Positions 46,734 through 54,747 of a stretch of 64,000 bases of DNA are shown piece by piece (the first letter of the stretch is position 1; every line of letters starts with the position of its first letter). Both the position numbers and the translations under genes were made by a program. This stretch comes from Paractinoplanes deccanensis. Its GTDB lineage: Bacteria > Actinomycetota > Actinomycetes > Mycobacteriales > Micromonosporaceae. Below the pieces are notes generated by a model, which made no database searches, was not told the DNA's origin, and saw only the letters and a list, made by a program, of their open reading frames with translations. The DNA lies in the NCBI RefSeq assembly GCF_016862115.1, contig NZ_BOMI01000033.1, positions 108,044 through 172,043 of the forward strand, written 5' to 3'.

Positions 46734-47051
46734 ATGCGCACGAAGATCCGCACCTCGCAGACCCTCAAGCCCGGCATGGTCGTCCGCGCCACCGGCCAGG
46801 ACTCCTTCGGCCTCGACCTGACCACCTACCGGCAGGTCGAGAAGGTGTACGCGGTCCGCGCCTACTCCTCGGCGGTCGTCCACTTCACCGACGGCACCCG
46901 CGCCAACGTCGGCTACAGCCGCGAGTTCCAGGTCGCCCGCAACAAGGCGCAGCGCAACGCGGCGATCCGCCGGGCCGCAACCCCGCAGCCGACCCGCGCC
47001 GGCATCTTCGACGTCATGACGCGCCTGCTGGGCGCCTACGCCGCCGCCTGA
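46734..47051 (+). CDS. Hypothetical protein under operator control
   Basis: 105 aa from ATG 46734, six bases after GGAG; ATG 46722 is possible. LKPGMVVRATGQDSFGLDLT, VEKVYAVRAYSSAVVHFTDG: small barrel-like first half, basic helical second half (ARNKAQRNAAIRRAA). First gene behind operator sites F/G. Confidence 0.6.
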   Translation: MRTKIRTSQTLKPGMVVRATGQDSFGLDLTTYRQVEKVYAVRAYSSAVVHFTDGTRANVGYSREFQVARNKAQRNAAIRRAATPQPTRAGIFDVMTRLLGAYAAA

Positions 47052-47063
47052 GATGAGATAGCC

Positions 47064-47192
47064 GTGATCACTGTGCACCTAACCCAAGGAAGCGGAGAAA
47101 GCCGTGCGAAACGGCATCACGTCTATGACGGTGATGCGGCTCGGGAGAACGCGCGTCGGGCCTACCTTGCCGCGTTCGGAGGCCAGTCGTGA
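47064..47192 (+). CDS. 42-residue protein
   Basis: GTG 47064 to TGA 47190-47192, overlapping the next GTG. Peptide MITVHLTQGSGESRAKRHH, then an Arg/Ala helix. Coding is supported by the coupled stop. Confidence 0.4.
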   Translation: MITVHLTQGSGESRAKRHHVYDGDAARENARRAYLAAFGGQS

Positions 47193-47578
47193 GCAGCGGC
47201 TACGACGACCTTGATTCGGTCCTTCAGCGGCTTGCTCGTCAGAGCATCATCGACCACGCCATGCAGCCGGGCGGCATCGACGCGTGGGCGCAGGTGGACC
47301 GCAAGATTCCCGGTGAGCACGGCTGGGTGATTATTCCGCGAGAGGATGCCAGCGGCTATGCCCCCGGCGCGCAGGTCCTTCATGACGCCACGATTGTTGA
47401 GGCGGAACGGCTGCTGCGCGGCAACCGCACCCTGGCTGAACTGAAGTGCACGCCGGAATTCATCGGCCAAGTCGATGCCGTTCTCGGCGCCGGCGACGCG
47501 CGCATCACCGACTTCGACCCGAAGCTTGCCGCTGACATCGTGCAGATCGGCCTGTTCGGCTCGATCTGGTACGCGTGA
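47189..47578 (+). CDS. Hypothetical protein
   Basis: 129 aa, GTG on overlap. D-S-V-L-Q-R-L-A-R-Q-S-I-I-D-H-A, V-I-I-P-R-E-D-A-S-G-Y, E-A-E-R-L-L-R-G-N-R-T. Alpha/beta, no recognised family. Confidence 0.55.
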   Translation: MSSGYDDLDSVLQRLARQSIIDHAMQPGGIDAWAQVDRKIPGEHGWVIIPREDASGYAPGAQVLHDATIVEAERLLRGNRTLAELKCTPEFIGQVDAVLGAGDARITDFDPKLAADIVQIGLFGSIWYA

Positions 47579-47626
47579 CCGCCTGACCGACACGAGAGCC
47601 CCGAACCGCAACTACAAGGAGCCGCT

Positions 47627-47956
47627 ATGACCACCACGCTGATCACCGTCATGAACTGCGACTTCCCCACCTGCGAAGCGCAGGCGCCGAAGAACAGCGG
47701 CGGGAAGTGGATGCTGCATCGGCCGGACGGCTGGACCGACGCCATCCAGACTCACGGCTGCCCCGAGCACGGCGACCTGATCGCCGCCCACCAGGCCAAA
47801 ATCACCTCCGGCACGCGAGGCCGTGGCGCCCGCGAAAAGACGACCTGGTACCTGACCTGCTCCTGCGAATGGCGGCCTACGCCGAACTGGCAGACCTACA
47901 ACGCCGACTGGCTCAGGAAGGCGCACCTTGCCCATGTGCACGAGCAGACCGCCTGA
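47627..47956 (+). CDS. Cys-containing hypothetical protein
   Basis: 109 aa, ATG after CAAGGAGCCGCT. C-D-F-P-T-C-E, G-C-P-E-H-G and C-S-C-E-W, with a final H-V-H, give several metal-ligand sites. Probable zinc-binding accessory protein. Confidence 0.6.
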   Translation: MTTTLITVMNCDFPTCEAQAPKNSGGKWMLHRPDGWTDAIQTHGCPEHGDLIAAHQAKITSGTRGRGAREKTTWYLTCSCEWRPTPNWQTYNADWLRKAHLAHVHEQTA

Positions 47957-47978
47957 CCTTCAACGAACGGAGCAAGAC

Positions 47979-48332
47979 ATGACCACTCCAGCAATCACCC
48001 TGACCAAGGGCGAGTTCAACCAGTTCTGGGCCACCGTCCTCGGCAAAGACTGGTTCATCGACGAGTGGGACGGCGACGACCACACCGCCGAGAATGGCCC
48101 CGACAGCGCGACACTCACCCTCACCGTGCTCGAACGCGGATGGCAGGGCAGCAGCGACCCGCGCACGAACGAGTACCTGACGCGGCGAGACCTCGACACC
48201 AACGACACGCTGCCGGTGTTGCGGCGCTGGCTGGACCGCCAGGAGATGCGAACCGTCTCGGCGTTCATCCCCGCGTCCGCGCTAGGGGAGTTCGAGGCGT
48301 TCGTCGGTCGCGTCGGCGGACAGCTCGGCTGA
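47979..48332 (+). CDS. Hypothetical protein
   Basis: 117 aa from ATG 47979. ITLTKGEFNQFWATVLGKDW, D-S-A-T-L-T-L-T-V-L-E-R and VSAFIPASALGEFEAFV. No family recognised. Confidence 0.55.
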   Translation: MTTPAITLTKGEFNQFWATVLGKDWFIDEWDGDDHTAENGPDSATLTLTVLERGWQGSSDPRTNEYLTRRDLDTNDTLPVLRRWLDRQEMRTVSAFIPASALGEFEAFVGRVGGQLG

Positions 48333-48365
48333 CCCCGCTGCGCCTTCGACCTTGAAAGGACGACT

Positions 48366-48749
48366 ATGACCGACCTCACCCCCGGCTCCTCCGTCACCTA
48401 TCGCCCCTACGGCATGCCCGCCACCTACCTCGGCGCCGACGACAACCGCATGGCCCGCATCCGCTACTACGACGCCACCGAGACCGTCGTCCACCCCGAC
48501 ACCCTCGACGTCTGGCCGTACCCGGTCATCCTCGTCCCCCGCGCCGAGGTTCGCCGTGTCCACACCGACCACGGCAGCCCGTCGTTCCCACAGATCGACG
48601 GTGACGGTGTCACGGAGGTCGGCTGGGTACGGCGGCTCGCCAGCGACTACCGCGAGCTCGCCGAGGACAGCGACCAGGCCCTGCACTTGACCGCTCTCGC
48701 CGACGACCTGGACGAGCTGGCCGACCGGTACGACAAGGTTGCGGCGTGA
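48366..48749 (+). CDS. Hypothetical protein sharing tail with 33.5-kb gene
   Basis: 127 aa, ATG after GAAAGGACGACT. Barrel-like strands (GSSVTYRPYGMPATYLGADD) then helix ALADDLDELADRYDKVA, near-identical to the end of the 33.48-kb protein (L-A-D-D-L-D-A-L-A-D-R-Y). Domain sharing between two gene chains. Confidence 0.55.
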   Translation: MTDLTPGSSVTYRPYGMPATYLGADDNRMARIRYYDATETVVHPDTLDVWPYPVILVPRAEVRRVHTDHGSPSFPQIDGDGVTEVGWVRRLASDYRELAEDSDQALHLTALADDLDELADRYDKVAA

Positions 48750-48937
48750 ATACCTGTGCCGGCTGCATTGGCCGCGGAACAGGCGACGTGTGCCGCATGT
48801 GCGACCAGCCGATCCTGGAGCGAATGCGCCTCGGGCCGGACATGCCTGGGCGGCAGGGAAACCCGGCACTGGACGGCTGGGCGTTCAACCTCGCCCTTGA
48901 ACTCCTGATGGAACCCAAACGAGAGGAAGCCCGATGA
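48746..48937 (+). CDS. 63-residue zinc-ribbon protein
   Basis: GTG on overlap. C-A-G-C and C-R-M-C at the N-terminus form one ribbon, helical tail (AFNLALELLMEPKR). Unknown function. Confidence 0.55.
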   Translation: MNTCAGCIGRGTGDVCRMCDQPILERMRLGPDMPGRQGNPALDGWAFNLALELLMEPKREEAR

Positions 48938-49110
48938 TCGACAAGAACACCTGCGGCGACGACTGCATCGAGTGCAACCCGGGCGCTGCCCACCTCGGCG
49001 AGGGCATGACCATCGAGCCCGAGAAGTGGACGCCGATCGACGACAACGGCACCGAGATCTACGTCTACGGTGACCGGTCCGTCGATATCGTGGTCAGGTT
49101 GCCGGCATGA
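48934..49110 (+). CDS. 58-residue Cys-containing protein
   Basis: ATG 48934 to TGA 49108-49110, coupled on both sides. C-G-D-D-C-I-E-C-N at the start, then strands (TEIYVYGDRSVDIVVRLPA). Probably binds a metal. Confidence 0.5.
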   Translation: MIDKNTCGDDCIECNPGAAHLGEGMTIEPEKWTPIDDNGTEIYVYGDRSVDIVVRLPA

Positions 49111-49583
49111 CCAAAATGACCGACCTCTACCCGGACGGCGCCGGCTACCACCAAGCCCACGACCCGTACATCGCCGCAGTCGCGAAGGCGGTTGCCGCGG
49201 TCGGCTACCCGGTGGACGACTGGTCCGCCGAGCCCAACGACCCGCGTGACGGCTACATCGGCCTCAACGTGGACTTACTGAGCGAGACCAGCACAAAGGC
49301 GATCTGGACCAACGAGGAAGTCAACCTCGCCTGGACGGAGGACCGCGGCTGGGCATTGGTAACGGTCACCGAATCGCATCGCAGCGACGGCCGGTTCGTG
49401 TACGACCTGCCCGTGGCCCGTGTGGCGTCCCCTTCGACGATGGCGTTCGCGCTGGCCGAACAGGTCGGCGACGACGTGACCGTGCAGCCGGACAACCATC
49501 CGGACCTGGACTTCGACCACAGCTTCGAGGACGACGACGTGCCGTTCGAGCTGGCGCTGCGGCACTACGCGGAGAAGCCGTGA
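49107..49583 (+). CDS. Acidic hypothetical protein
   Basis: 158 aa, ATG on overlap. A-V-A-K-A-V-A-A-V-G-Y-P-V-D-D-W, VNLAWTEDRGWALVTVTESH, and a very acidic tail (DFDHSFEDDDVPFE). The N-terminal pattern is common in actinobacterial proteins of unknown role. Confidence 0.55.
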   Translation: MTKMTDLYPDGAGYHQAHDPYIAAVAKAVAAVGYPVDDWSAEPNDPRDGYIGLNVDLLSETSTKAIWTNEEVNLAWTEDRGWALVTVTESHRSDGRFVYDLPVARVASPSTMAFALAEQVGDDVTVQPDNHPDLDFDHSFEDDDVPFELALRHYAEKP

Positions 49584-50041
49584 GCACCCTGCATCTGACG
49601 ATCGGTCTGCCCGGCGCGGGTAAGACCACCTACGCCCGCCGCTGGGTGGCCGAGAACCCCGCAACTCGTTCCCGCTGCAACCGTGATGACCTCGGCAAGC
49701 TGATGCACGGCAAGCGCTTCTACGGCGACGAGACTCTGTACGGACCCACCGAAGATGCGATCACCGAGGCGCAGCACGCCATGGTCCTGGAGTTGCTGAG
49801 TTCCGGTCGGGACGTGATCGTGGACGACACCAACCTGGACGTCGAGCGACGGCAGCGGCTGGTCGACGCCGCCGTGGCCATCGGTGCCAAGGTGGAGATC
49901 GTCGACATGTGCAGCGTGCCGCTGGAGACGGTGCTCGAGCGCAACGCCCGCCGGGACTCGTCTACCGGGTTTGTGCCCGAGCAGGTCATCCGGGACATGT
50001 GGGAGCGGTACGTCGCCGAAAAGGCCGAGGTGGCGCCGTGA
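49580..50041 (+). CDS. Polynucleotide-kinase-like P-loop protein
   Basis: 153 aa, GTG on overlap. Walker A G-L-P-G-A-G-K-T-T (9-17), C-N-R-D-D-L (33-38) and D-V-I-V-D-D-T-N (78-85), then a lid arginine region (LERNARRD). This is the kinase domain found in T4 Pnkp and related enzymes that phosphorylate 5'-OH ends of RNA or DNA. The phosphatase domain is absent, but a HAD-type protein is encoded at 57.07 kb, so a split kinase/phosphatase pair is possible. Phage kinases of this kind repair tRNA cut by host defences. Confidence 0.82.
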   Translation: MSTLHLTIGLPGAGKTTYARRWVAENPATRSRCNRDDLGKLMHGKRFYGDETLYGPTEDAITEAQHAMVLELLSSGRDVIVDDTNLDVERRQRLVDAAVAIGAKVEIVDMCSVPLETVLERNARRDSSTGFVPEQVIRDMWERYVAEKAEVAP

Positions 50042-50256
50042 CCTACCGCATCGAAACCGACTTCATCCGGGATGAGGTCCGTCGCATGCACACCATCCAA
50101 GGCGTCACCGACGACGAGGCGAACGCTGGCCGTCGCGCTTACCAGAACCGCGAGGGTGACGGCATCACGTTCGTGGAGAACGCGACCGGCACGACGTGGT
50201 TCTACTTCTGGCACGAGGTGACCGACGTGCGCTTCATCCCTGAGGAGGCGTCATGA
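50038..50256 (+). CDS. Small hypothetical protein
   Basis: 72 aa, GTG on overlap. YRIETDFIRDEVRRMHTIQG, then ITFVENATGTTWFYFWHEV. No family recognised. Confidence 0.55.
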   Translation: MTYRIETDFIRDEVRRMHTIQGVTDDEANAGRRAYQNREGDGITFVENATGTTWFYFWHEVTDVRFIPEEAS

Positions 50257-50462
50257 CCGTAGTCAAGCGCCACCCTGACGGCTGGACTACCGAGCAGATC
50301 AACGAGATCAGCGACAGGATCCGGGACTGGTTCGACGAAAACGACCCAGACGTGTCCCGCCTTCTGTTCAACTCTGACCTGTCCGAGATTGCCATGCTGG
50401 TGTGGCCGTACGCCTACCGGGCGGGCCGTGAGGGCGAACTGGCCGTGTGGAGCGAGCGGTGA
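50253..50462 (+). CDS. Small acidic protein
   Basis: 69 aa, ATG on overlap. W-T-T-E-Q-I-N-E-I-S-D-R-I-R-D-W-F, then DVSRLLFNSDLSEIAML. Helical; unknown. Confidence 0.55.
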   Translation: MTVVKRHPDGWTTEQINEISDRIRDWFDENDPDVSRLLFNSDLSEIAMLVWPYAYRAGREGELAVWSER

Positions 50463-50776
50463 CCCGCCGCCTACGCGCCCTCAGCGCCCCGCTGCCGCCC
50501 CAACCCACAGCGGTGGAGGTGTGCGCCGATTTTGAGCCGTACCGGCTGGTTCAGGCCCGTCAGATGCATGGCTGGACCCGCAAGGACTTGTCCGTGGCGT
50601 CCGGGCTCACCCCGCAGCAGATCTGCTGGTTCGAGGTCGGCGTGCTCACTCCGAAGGCGTACGAGTTGGAGCGGATCGCCGAGGCCACTGGAACATTGGT
50701 GGCGTTCTTCAAACGGGGCCGGCCAATGGCGGTGCTCGACGCTTCCAGTCTGTTCATGTGCACCATCGACCGATAG
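50459..50776 (+). CDS. XRE-type HTH protein
   Basis: 105 aa, GTG on overlap. Y-R-L-V-Q-A-R-Q-M-H-G-W-T-R-K-D-L, S-G-L-T-P-Q-Q-I-C-W-F-E, then ERIAEATGTLVAFFKRGRP: a full XRE domain at ~28-92. Embedded in an accessory operon, so it may regulate neighbouring promoters. Confidence 0.75.
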   Translation: MTRRLRALSAPLPPQPTAVEVCADFEPYRLVQARQMHGWTRKDLSVASGLTPQQICWFEVGVLTPKAYELERIAEATGTLVAFFKRGRPMAVLDASSLFMCTIDR

Positions 50777-50785
50777 GAGACCGAC

Positions 50786-51262
50786 ATGGGCATGAATGTT
50801 GACGCGACCCTCGCCTACGGCTACGACCTGGGCACCGACGAAGATCCGAAGTTCGCGGAGAAGGGCGAGTACGGCCAGCCCGAACTGCCGTGGTTCGACA
50901 GCGAAGCCGAAGACGACGACGAGGGCGAGAAGGGCTTCGTCGAGCAGATGTTCAACCACCTGTACGCGCAGATCGACAACCCGCCGCCGGCCGAGTACGA
51001 CTTCCAGCGGCAGAAGATCGCCGAAGAGCATTACGGCATCGGCGTGCAGCATTCGGGCAGCCACGAGTACACGGGCTACATCCTGACCGTGCCGGACATT
51101 CAGGAATCGGTCGACTGGTCCGACACGCTGGCGCTCGACCCCGCTGTGATCAGCGAGCCACGACCGGAGTGGGACGCGAGACTCGCTACCGTGATTCGCA
51201 TCCTCGGGATCACCCCGACGCAGGACGGCCTGAAGTGGCTCGTCTTCCCAAGCTACGGCTGA
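50786..51262 (+). CDS. Hypothetical acidic protein
   Basis: 158 aa, ATG after AGGAGACCGAC. Starts D-A-T-L-A-Y-G-Y-D-L-G, a signature often seen in mycobacteriophage and actinophage proteins of unknown function; acidic middle (DSEAEDDDEGEKG), C-terminal alpha/beta with GLKWLVFPSYG. Confidence 0.6.
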   Translation: MGMNVDATLAYGYDLGTDEDPKFAEKGEYGQPELPWFDSEAEDDDEGEKGFVEQMFNHLYAQIDNPPPAEYDFQRQKIAEEHYGIGVQHSGSHEYTGYILTVPDIQESVDWSDTLALDPAVISEPRPEWDARLATVIRILGITPTQDGLKWLVFPSYG

Positions 51263-51916
51263 GTGGACACGATGAACCTGCCCCGCGAGGACGCCTACTG
51301 CCCTGCCTGCCCCGACCCGGACACGGCGTTCCGGATCGAGGACGTCGGCATGAGGCTCAACCACGAATGCCTGGACCCGGGCGCAGGCTCCCTGCGCATC
51401 ACGGTGAGCCGTCCCGCGTGGGAGCCGATCATGCTCGCCCACCTCGAGACCGAGGACGACGAGGCGCACCGGCGGCTGTACAACCAGTGCGTGGCCGCGC
51501 TGACGGCGGCCGGCATGACAGCTGAGGAGTCGGCGCGGCAACAGGTGCAAGCCACGGTCGACTCGGTGCGGCGGTCGATGGGCGCCCCCCTTCAGCCGAT
51601 CCAGCCGCCTGTACCGGCCCTTCCGGACCGCAAGGTCATCCAATGCAACTACGTCGAGGCCACCAACGTCGCCGCCGAGGGTGCCCGCGCGTTCGTGGTG
51701 CGCCTGAACCGGGGCAACGGCAACGATCGCATCATGGTGCTGGTCTACTCGCGTGGTCACCGCTGGGTGGATAAGTGGGAGAACGTGCGCCGGCTCGGCA
51801 ACTTCCGGGCGAAGACGCTGCCGCCGGAGCATCCGCTGTACAGACGGGCGCAGGGGTGGGAGAAGCCCGAGTTCGCCGGTGGCCTGCTGACTCAGCGTGG
51901 AGGAGTGGCGCCGTGA
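51263..51916 (+). CDS. Hypothetical protein with N-terminal Cys pair
   Basis: 217 aa, GTG directly after the previous stop. C-P-A-C at ~13, helical middle (AAGMTAEESARQQVQATVDS), then beta segments (VVRLNRGNGNDRIMVLVYSR). No known family. Confidence 0.55.
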   Translation: MDTMNLPREDAYCPACPDPDTAFRIEDVGMRLNHECLDPGAGSLRITVSRPAWEPIMLAHLETEDDEAHRRLYNQCVAALTAAGMTAEESARQQVQATVDSVRRSMGAPLQPIQPPVPALPDRKVIQCNYVEATNVAAEGARAFVVRLNRGNGNDRIMVLVYSRGHRWVDKWENVRRLGNFRAKTLPPEHPLYRRAQGWEKPEFAGGLLTQRGGVAP

Positions 51917-52383
51917 CCGCACCACCGACCGCCGCTGACATGCTCGCCGAGATCCGCGATATGGCGGCAACGCTGCCCACCCGATGCCCGACCACCCTGC
52001 GGGCCGGTCCGGGCGTCCTGGACGAGCTGAGGCGGCTCCCCCGGCCGGCTGACGTCCCGCCCGGCGGGCAGCTTCCCATGGGCATGCGCGTCGTCGAGGA
52101 CGACGGCTACCCGATCGGCGTGTGGCGGATCTTCGACCAGTGGGACGACGAGCTCTCCGCCGGGGTGCTGCCACTGCCTGGCGCTACCGTTCGGGTGAAG
52201 CTCGACGACGGCACCGACAAGGAGATGCGGGTGATGACCGTCAGGCGCGACGAGGCGGGCCGGATCACCGAGTACACGGTGGCTGATTCGGCGCTGGTCG
52301 ACGAGATCGAGAGCGGGGCGAGGTGGCTGGACCGGTGGTCGCCTTTGCAGCCGAGCACACCGCAGTGGCGGATGAAAGGATGA
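51913..52383 (+). CDS. Hypothetical protein
   Basis: 156 aa, GTG on overlap. DMLAEIRDMAATLPTRCPTT, MRVVEDDGYPIGVWRIFDQW, ATVRVKLDDGTDKEMRVMTV; a beta-rich central region. No recognised family. Confidence 0.55.
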   Translation: MTAPPTAADMLAEIRDMAATLPTRCPTTLRAGPGVLDELRRLPRPADVPPGGQLPMGMRVVEDDGYPIGVWRIFDQWDDELSAGVLPLPGATVRVKLDDGTDKEMRVMTVRRDEAGRITEYTVADSALVDEIESGARWLDRWSPLQPSTPQWRMKG

Positions 52384-52387
52384 CTCA

Positions 52388-52657
52388 ATGAGCGACGATC
52401 CCCAGCACCCATCGCCCGTCAGGCAGTGGCCTGCGCCGGACGGCCCGCGTCAGGTCTGGATGCTCGACCTCGACGAGGACGACCGGCCCATACTGGCGCA
52501 TGCGGTGGCCGGCACCGAGCGGGGAGGACAGGTCACGATCACTGCATGCGGGAGGCGTGAGACCGCCGAGTCGCACCCGCGCGGCTGGTGGAATCTTCGG
52601 CCCGGCGAGCTGCCCCTGGCTGACCATGCAATCCACTGCTCTCCGCAACGCCACTAG
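52388..52657 (+). CDS. Small hypothetical protein
   Basis: 89 aa, ATG 52388. RQVWMLDLDEDDRPILAHAV, then VTITACGRRETAES and C-terminal His/Cys (D-H-A-I-H-C-S). Last gene before the convergent Phd cassette. Confidence 0.55.
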   Translation: MSDDPQHPSPVRQWPAPDGPRQVWMLDLDEDDRPILAHAVAGTERGGQVTITACGRRETAESHPRGWWNLRPGELPLADHAIHCSPQRH

Positions 52658-52714
52658 CCGTTCTTGCGCGGCCGGCCCCGGTTCCTCGGCAGCTTGAACG
52701 GCCCCTTCTCCTGG

Positions 52715-53107
52715 TCATCGCTCAGCGGATGAGTCAGGCGGCGCGCTTTCACGCTGACGGAACCGTGCGAACGCAAGCACCTCGTCCGCCAATGTCGGCG
52801 ATACCTCCGGGTCAATCAAGAGTGTGACGACCTGCTCGGTGATCGGATCAAGCACCCGTACGGGTGCTGCCATTTCCTCGGCGGTGACGTAGCCGAGCAA
52901 TACGGGCAGACTCCTCGGGTCGAGGCCGAGCGCGTCAAACAGGGCGCGAGCGATTGGCGGTTTGGTGGCCGTCTTGGCGTTCTCGCAGCGGTTGATGGTG
53001 GGAACGGACGTGCCGGCTGCTGCGGCGAGTTCGGCTTGTGTCCAGCCGCGCTGGTTGCGGGCTTCGCGGATTGCTTGACCGAGGCGTATCGCCCCCTCGT
53101 CAGGCAC
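52715..53107 (-). CDS. XRE-type HTH regulator of GIY-YIG cassette
   Basis: 130 aa from GTG 53107, overlapping the GIY-YIG gene by 8 bases. HTH L-G-Q-A-I-R-E-A-R-N-Q-R-G-W-T-Q and A-A-A-A-G-T-S-V-P-T-I-N-R-C-E at ~8-45, standard XRE. The C-terminal part (PITEQVVTLLIDPEVSPTLA) may be a dimer or sensing part. Third gene of a three-gene minus operon. Confidence 0.75.
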   Translation of the reverse strand: MPDEGAIRLGQAIREARNQRGWTQAELAAAAGTSVPTINRCENAKTATKPPIARALFDALGLDPRSLPVLLGYVTAEEMAAPVRVLDPITEQVVTLLIDPEVSPTLADEVLAFARFRQRESAPPDSSAER

Positions 53108-53606
53108 GGCGACCGTCCTCGGAATTCCGTTCGTAGTCCCGGCGCCGGGGCATCGGTGACTTGGGCCGCTTGAGGAACGCCGCCCACAGCTGCCGGGTGA
53201 CCTCGGACCGCCTGTTGTCGCCGACCACCTGCCCGAGCTCGGTCCACAGCCCGTCGTCGTCGGCACCCGCGATTGTTGCACGTGGACGATGCCGGTTCAG
53301 GCTTCGCGCCGCCTTGACCGAGCCATGGGGGTGCCTGCGCGGTCGATTCGGTGACCCTGCGATGTTGTAGCGAGGTTCGCCAGTCTTAATCACTCGGTCC
53401 TCCTCTTCGGCAGCCATAACGCGGTCGGGAAGCCAGTCAACAACCGTGCGCGTCATATCGACCTCGGGCCACCAAGGCTTCTCCCGTGCATGGTCGTACC
53501 AGCGGCTTTCTGGGACAACAGCGATTCCGACGTAGAGGAAAGCACCCTCGCTGTCGTAAAGCCTGTACACGGCTGTTGGCAGATGTTCGAGTGGATGTGC
53601 TCGCAA
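53100..53606 (-). CDS. GIY-YIG protein, paralog of 30.6-kb protein
   Basis: 168 aa, TTG 53606 seven bases after GGAG. A-V-Y-R-L-Y, A-F-L-Y-V-G-I, R-W-Y-D-H, W-W-P-E-V-D, D-W-L-P-D-R-V, E-E-E-D-R-V-I, P-R-Y-N-I: the same block order as the 30.65-kb protein with roughly half of the residues identical by eye. The C-terminal half is basic and lacks that protein's HTH; the HTH is instead supplied by the next gene. Probable DNA endonuclease. Confidence 0.75.
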   Translation of the reverse strand: MRAHPLEHLPTAVYRLYDSEGAFLYVGIAVVPESRWYDHAREKPWWPEVDMTRTVVDWLPDRVMAAEEEDRVIKTGEPRYNIAGSPNRPRRHPHGSVKAARSLNRHRPRATIAGADDDGLWTELGQVVGDNRRSEVTRQLWAAFLKRPKSPMPRRRDYERNSEDGRRA

Positions 53607-53609
53607 CGA

Positions 53610-53798
53610 CTACTCCTGGGTCTCCTCAAGCGCGTCATCGGCGATAGAGAGCGGGACCACGGCGGCGATCCGCCGGCCTCTGCTGGTGATGTAGGTGACC
53701 TTCCCGGCGGCAGCGTCGTAGAGCAGGTCGGCGAATTTCTCCCGAGCCTCCCGGACGCTCTTGTCGCTGGTCGTCTTCACCTTGTCCCTCTTGCCCAT
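53610..53798 (-). CDS. Phd/YefM-family antitoxin
   Basis: 62 aa from ATG 53798. S-V-R-E-A-R-E-K-F-A-D-L-L-Y-D-A-A-A, G-K-V-T-Y-I-T-S-R-G-R-R-I-A-A-V-V-P is the Phd/YefM fold that binds its own operator and a toxin. No Doc or RelE-type toxin is adjacent; a GIY-YIG protein occupies the toxin position. A GTGTACAC palindrome lies in front of the gene. Confidence 0.8.
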   Translation of the reverse strand: MGKRDKVKTTSDKSVREAREKFADLLYDAAAGKVTYITSRGRRIAAVVPLSIADDALEETQE

Positions 53799-53827
53799 GA
53801 CACGGATGCTATCTGCTGTCCATAAGA

Positions 53828-53843
53828 GTACACTGGTGTACAC
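53828..53843. promoter_or_regulatory. Palindromic operator in front of Phd gene
   Basis: GTACAC-TG-GTGTAC (53828-53841) overlaps the 8-bp palindrome GTGTACAC (53836-53843). It lies between the divergent Phd cassette and the plus-strand genes starting at 53875. Phd proteins repress their own promoters at short palindromes of this kind. Confidence 0.6.
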
Positions 53844-53874
53844 GAAGCGATCATTCCCGCAGCTAGGAGCACCC

Positions 53875-54054
53875 ATGACCCCAGACGAGAGTGCCGTCAT
53901 CGAAGCGGCAAAGGCGTACTACTACGACTGCGACAGCACCGCCGCGCACAACGAGCTGATGGATGCCGTCCGCACCCTCGAAGAGCCGGAGTCGACGTTC
54001 GCCGTCTACTACCGCAAGCAGCGGGCAAGCCGGCTAGCCGAGGTGGACGCCTGA
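53875..54054 (+). CDS. 59-residue helical protein
   Basis: ATG after TAGGAGCACCC. VIEAAKAYYYDCDSTAAHNE, then T-F-A-V-Y-Y-R-K-Q. Ends L-A-E-V-D-A in a junction sequence repeated behind three more genes. Unknown function. Confidence 0.55.
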   Translation: MTPDESAVIEAAKAYYYDCDSTAAHNELMDAVRTLEEPESTFAVYYRKQRASRLAEVDA

Positions 54055-54344
54055 TGAGCACAGGAACCTGCGAACACCAGCTCAAGGTGCGCCTGCTCGG
54101 CGCCGACCCGCGCCTCTGGCAGTGCAGCACCGCTGAGACCGTCAGCGTCGTCGGATGCGGCGCCCTCTTCGTAGAGGGACGCTCCTGGCGCGCCGAGCCG
54201 AAGTGGATCCCGACCAGCGCTACCTCCGCGACCGACTTCGCCTGCGCCGCCTGCCTCGACGGCAAATGCACGTCCGTCGACGTACAGCCGTGCCGCGAGT
54301 GCGGCACGGGCAGCACCCGAGCGTCGGCCGAGGTGAGTGCCTGA
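54054..54344 (+). CDS. Cys-rich hypothetical protein
   Basis: 96 aa, ATG shares one base with the previous stop. C-A-A-C-L-D-G-K-C and C-R-E-C-G-T-G form a zinc-ribbon-like end; C-E-H at the start. Ends S-A-E-V-S-A. Confidence 0.55.
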   Translation: MSTGTCEHQLKVRLLGADPRLWQCSTAETVSVVGCGALFVEGRSWRAEPKWIPTSATSATDFACAACLDGKCTSVDVQPCRECGTGSTRASAEVSA

Positions 54345-54532
54345 TGCCCGAGCCCACCTTCACCAAGGGCCAGCGCGTCTACCACCGCCAGCTCAAAAGG
54401 TTCGGCACTTACGTCGAGAAGTCCTGGACCAGCGGGGAAAGCATCGTCGATTTCGACACCGACGACGACTACGAGGACTGCCTGCGCATTACTACCGCCC
54501 AGCTCGTCCCGGCCGAGGAGGCCGGCCGATGA
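54344..54532 (+). CDS. 62-residue SH3-like protein
   Basis: ATG shares one base with the previous stop. F-T-K-G-Q-R-V-Y-H-R-Q-L-K-R-F-G-T-Y, S-I-V-D-F-D-T-D-D-D-Y, LRITTAQLVPAEEA: the K-G-D/Q-R-V...G-x-V/Y pattern of small barrel proteins. No known role. Confidence 0.6.
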   Translation: MPEPTFTKGQRVYHRQLKRFGTYVEKSWTSGESIVDFDTDDDYEDCLRITTAQLVPAEEAGR

Positions 54533-54747
54533 GCTTCGCTTTCGTGTGCGCCAAGGAAGATGAGCAAGGCCCCAACCGCACCCACCAAACCTCCATCGTC
54601 ATGAGCCGCTGCCCGCACTGCGGCAAGCACGCGGTCGCCGGGTACTGGTGCGAGGAGGAAGGCTGCGAACACCAGGATGTCGACCCGGACGACGAGCTCA
54701 CCGGCCATGGTGAGGGCAAGTGCGAGCTGACCGAGGTGAACGCCTGA
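54529..54747 (+). CDS. Small zinc-binding protein
   Basis: 72 aa, ATG on overlap. C-P-H-C-G-K-H, C-E-E-E-G-C-E-H form a Cys/His cluster in the middle. Ends L-T-E-V-N-A, again in the repeated junction. Confidence 0.6.
   Translation: MSFAFVCAKEDEQGPNRTHQTSIVMSRCPHCGKHAVAGYWCEEEGCEHQDVDPDDELTGHGEGKCELTEVNA

Noticed and set aside
50471..52174. 567-codon minus-strand frame
   Set aside because: Shadow of four plus-strand genes including a clear XRE domain.
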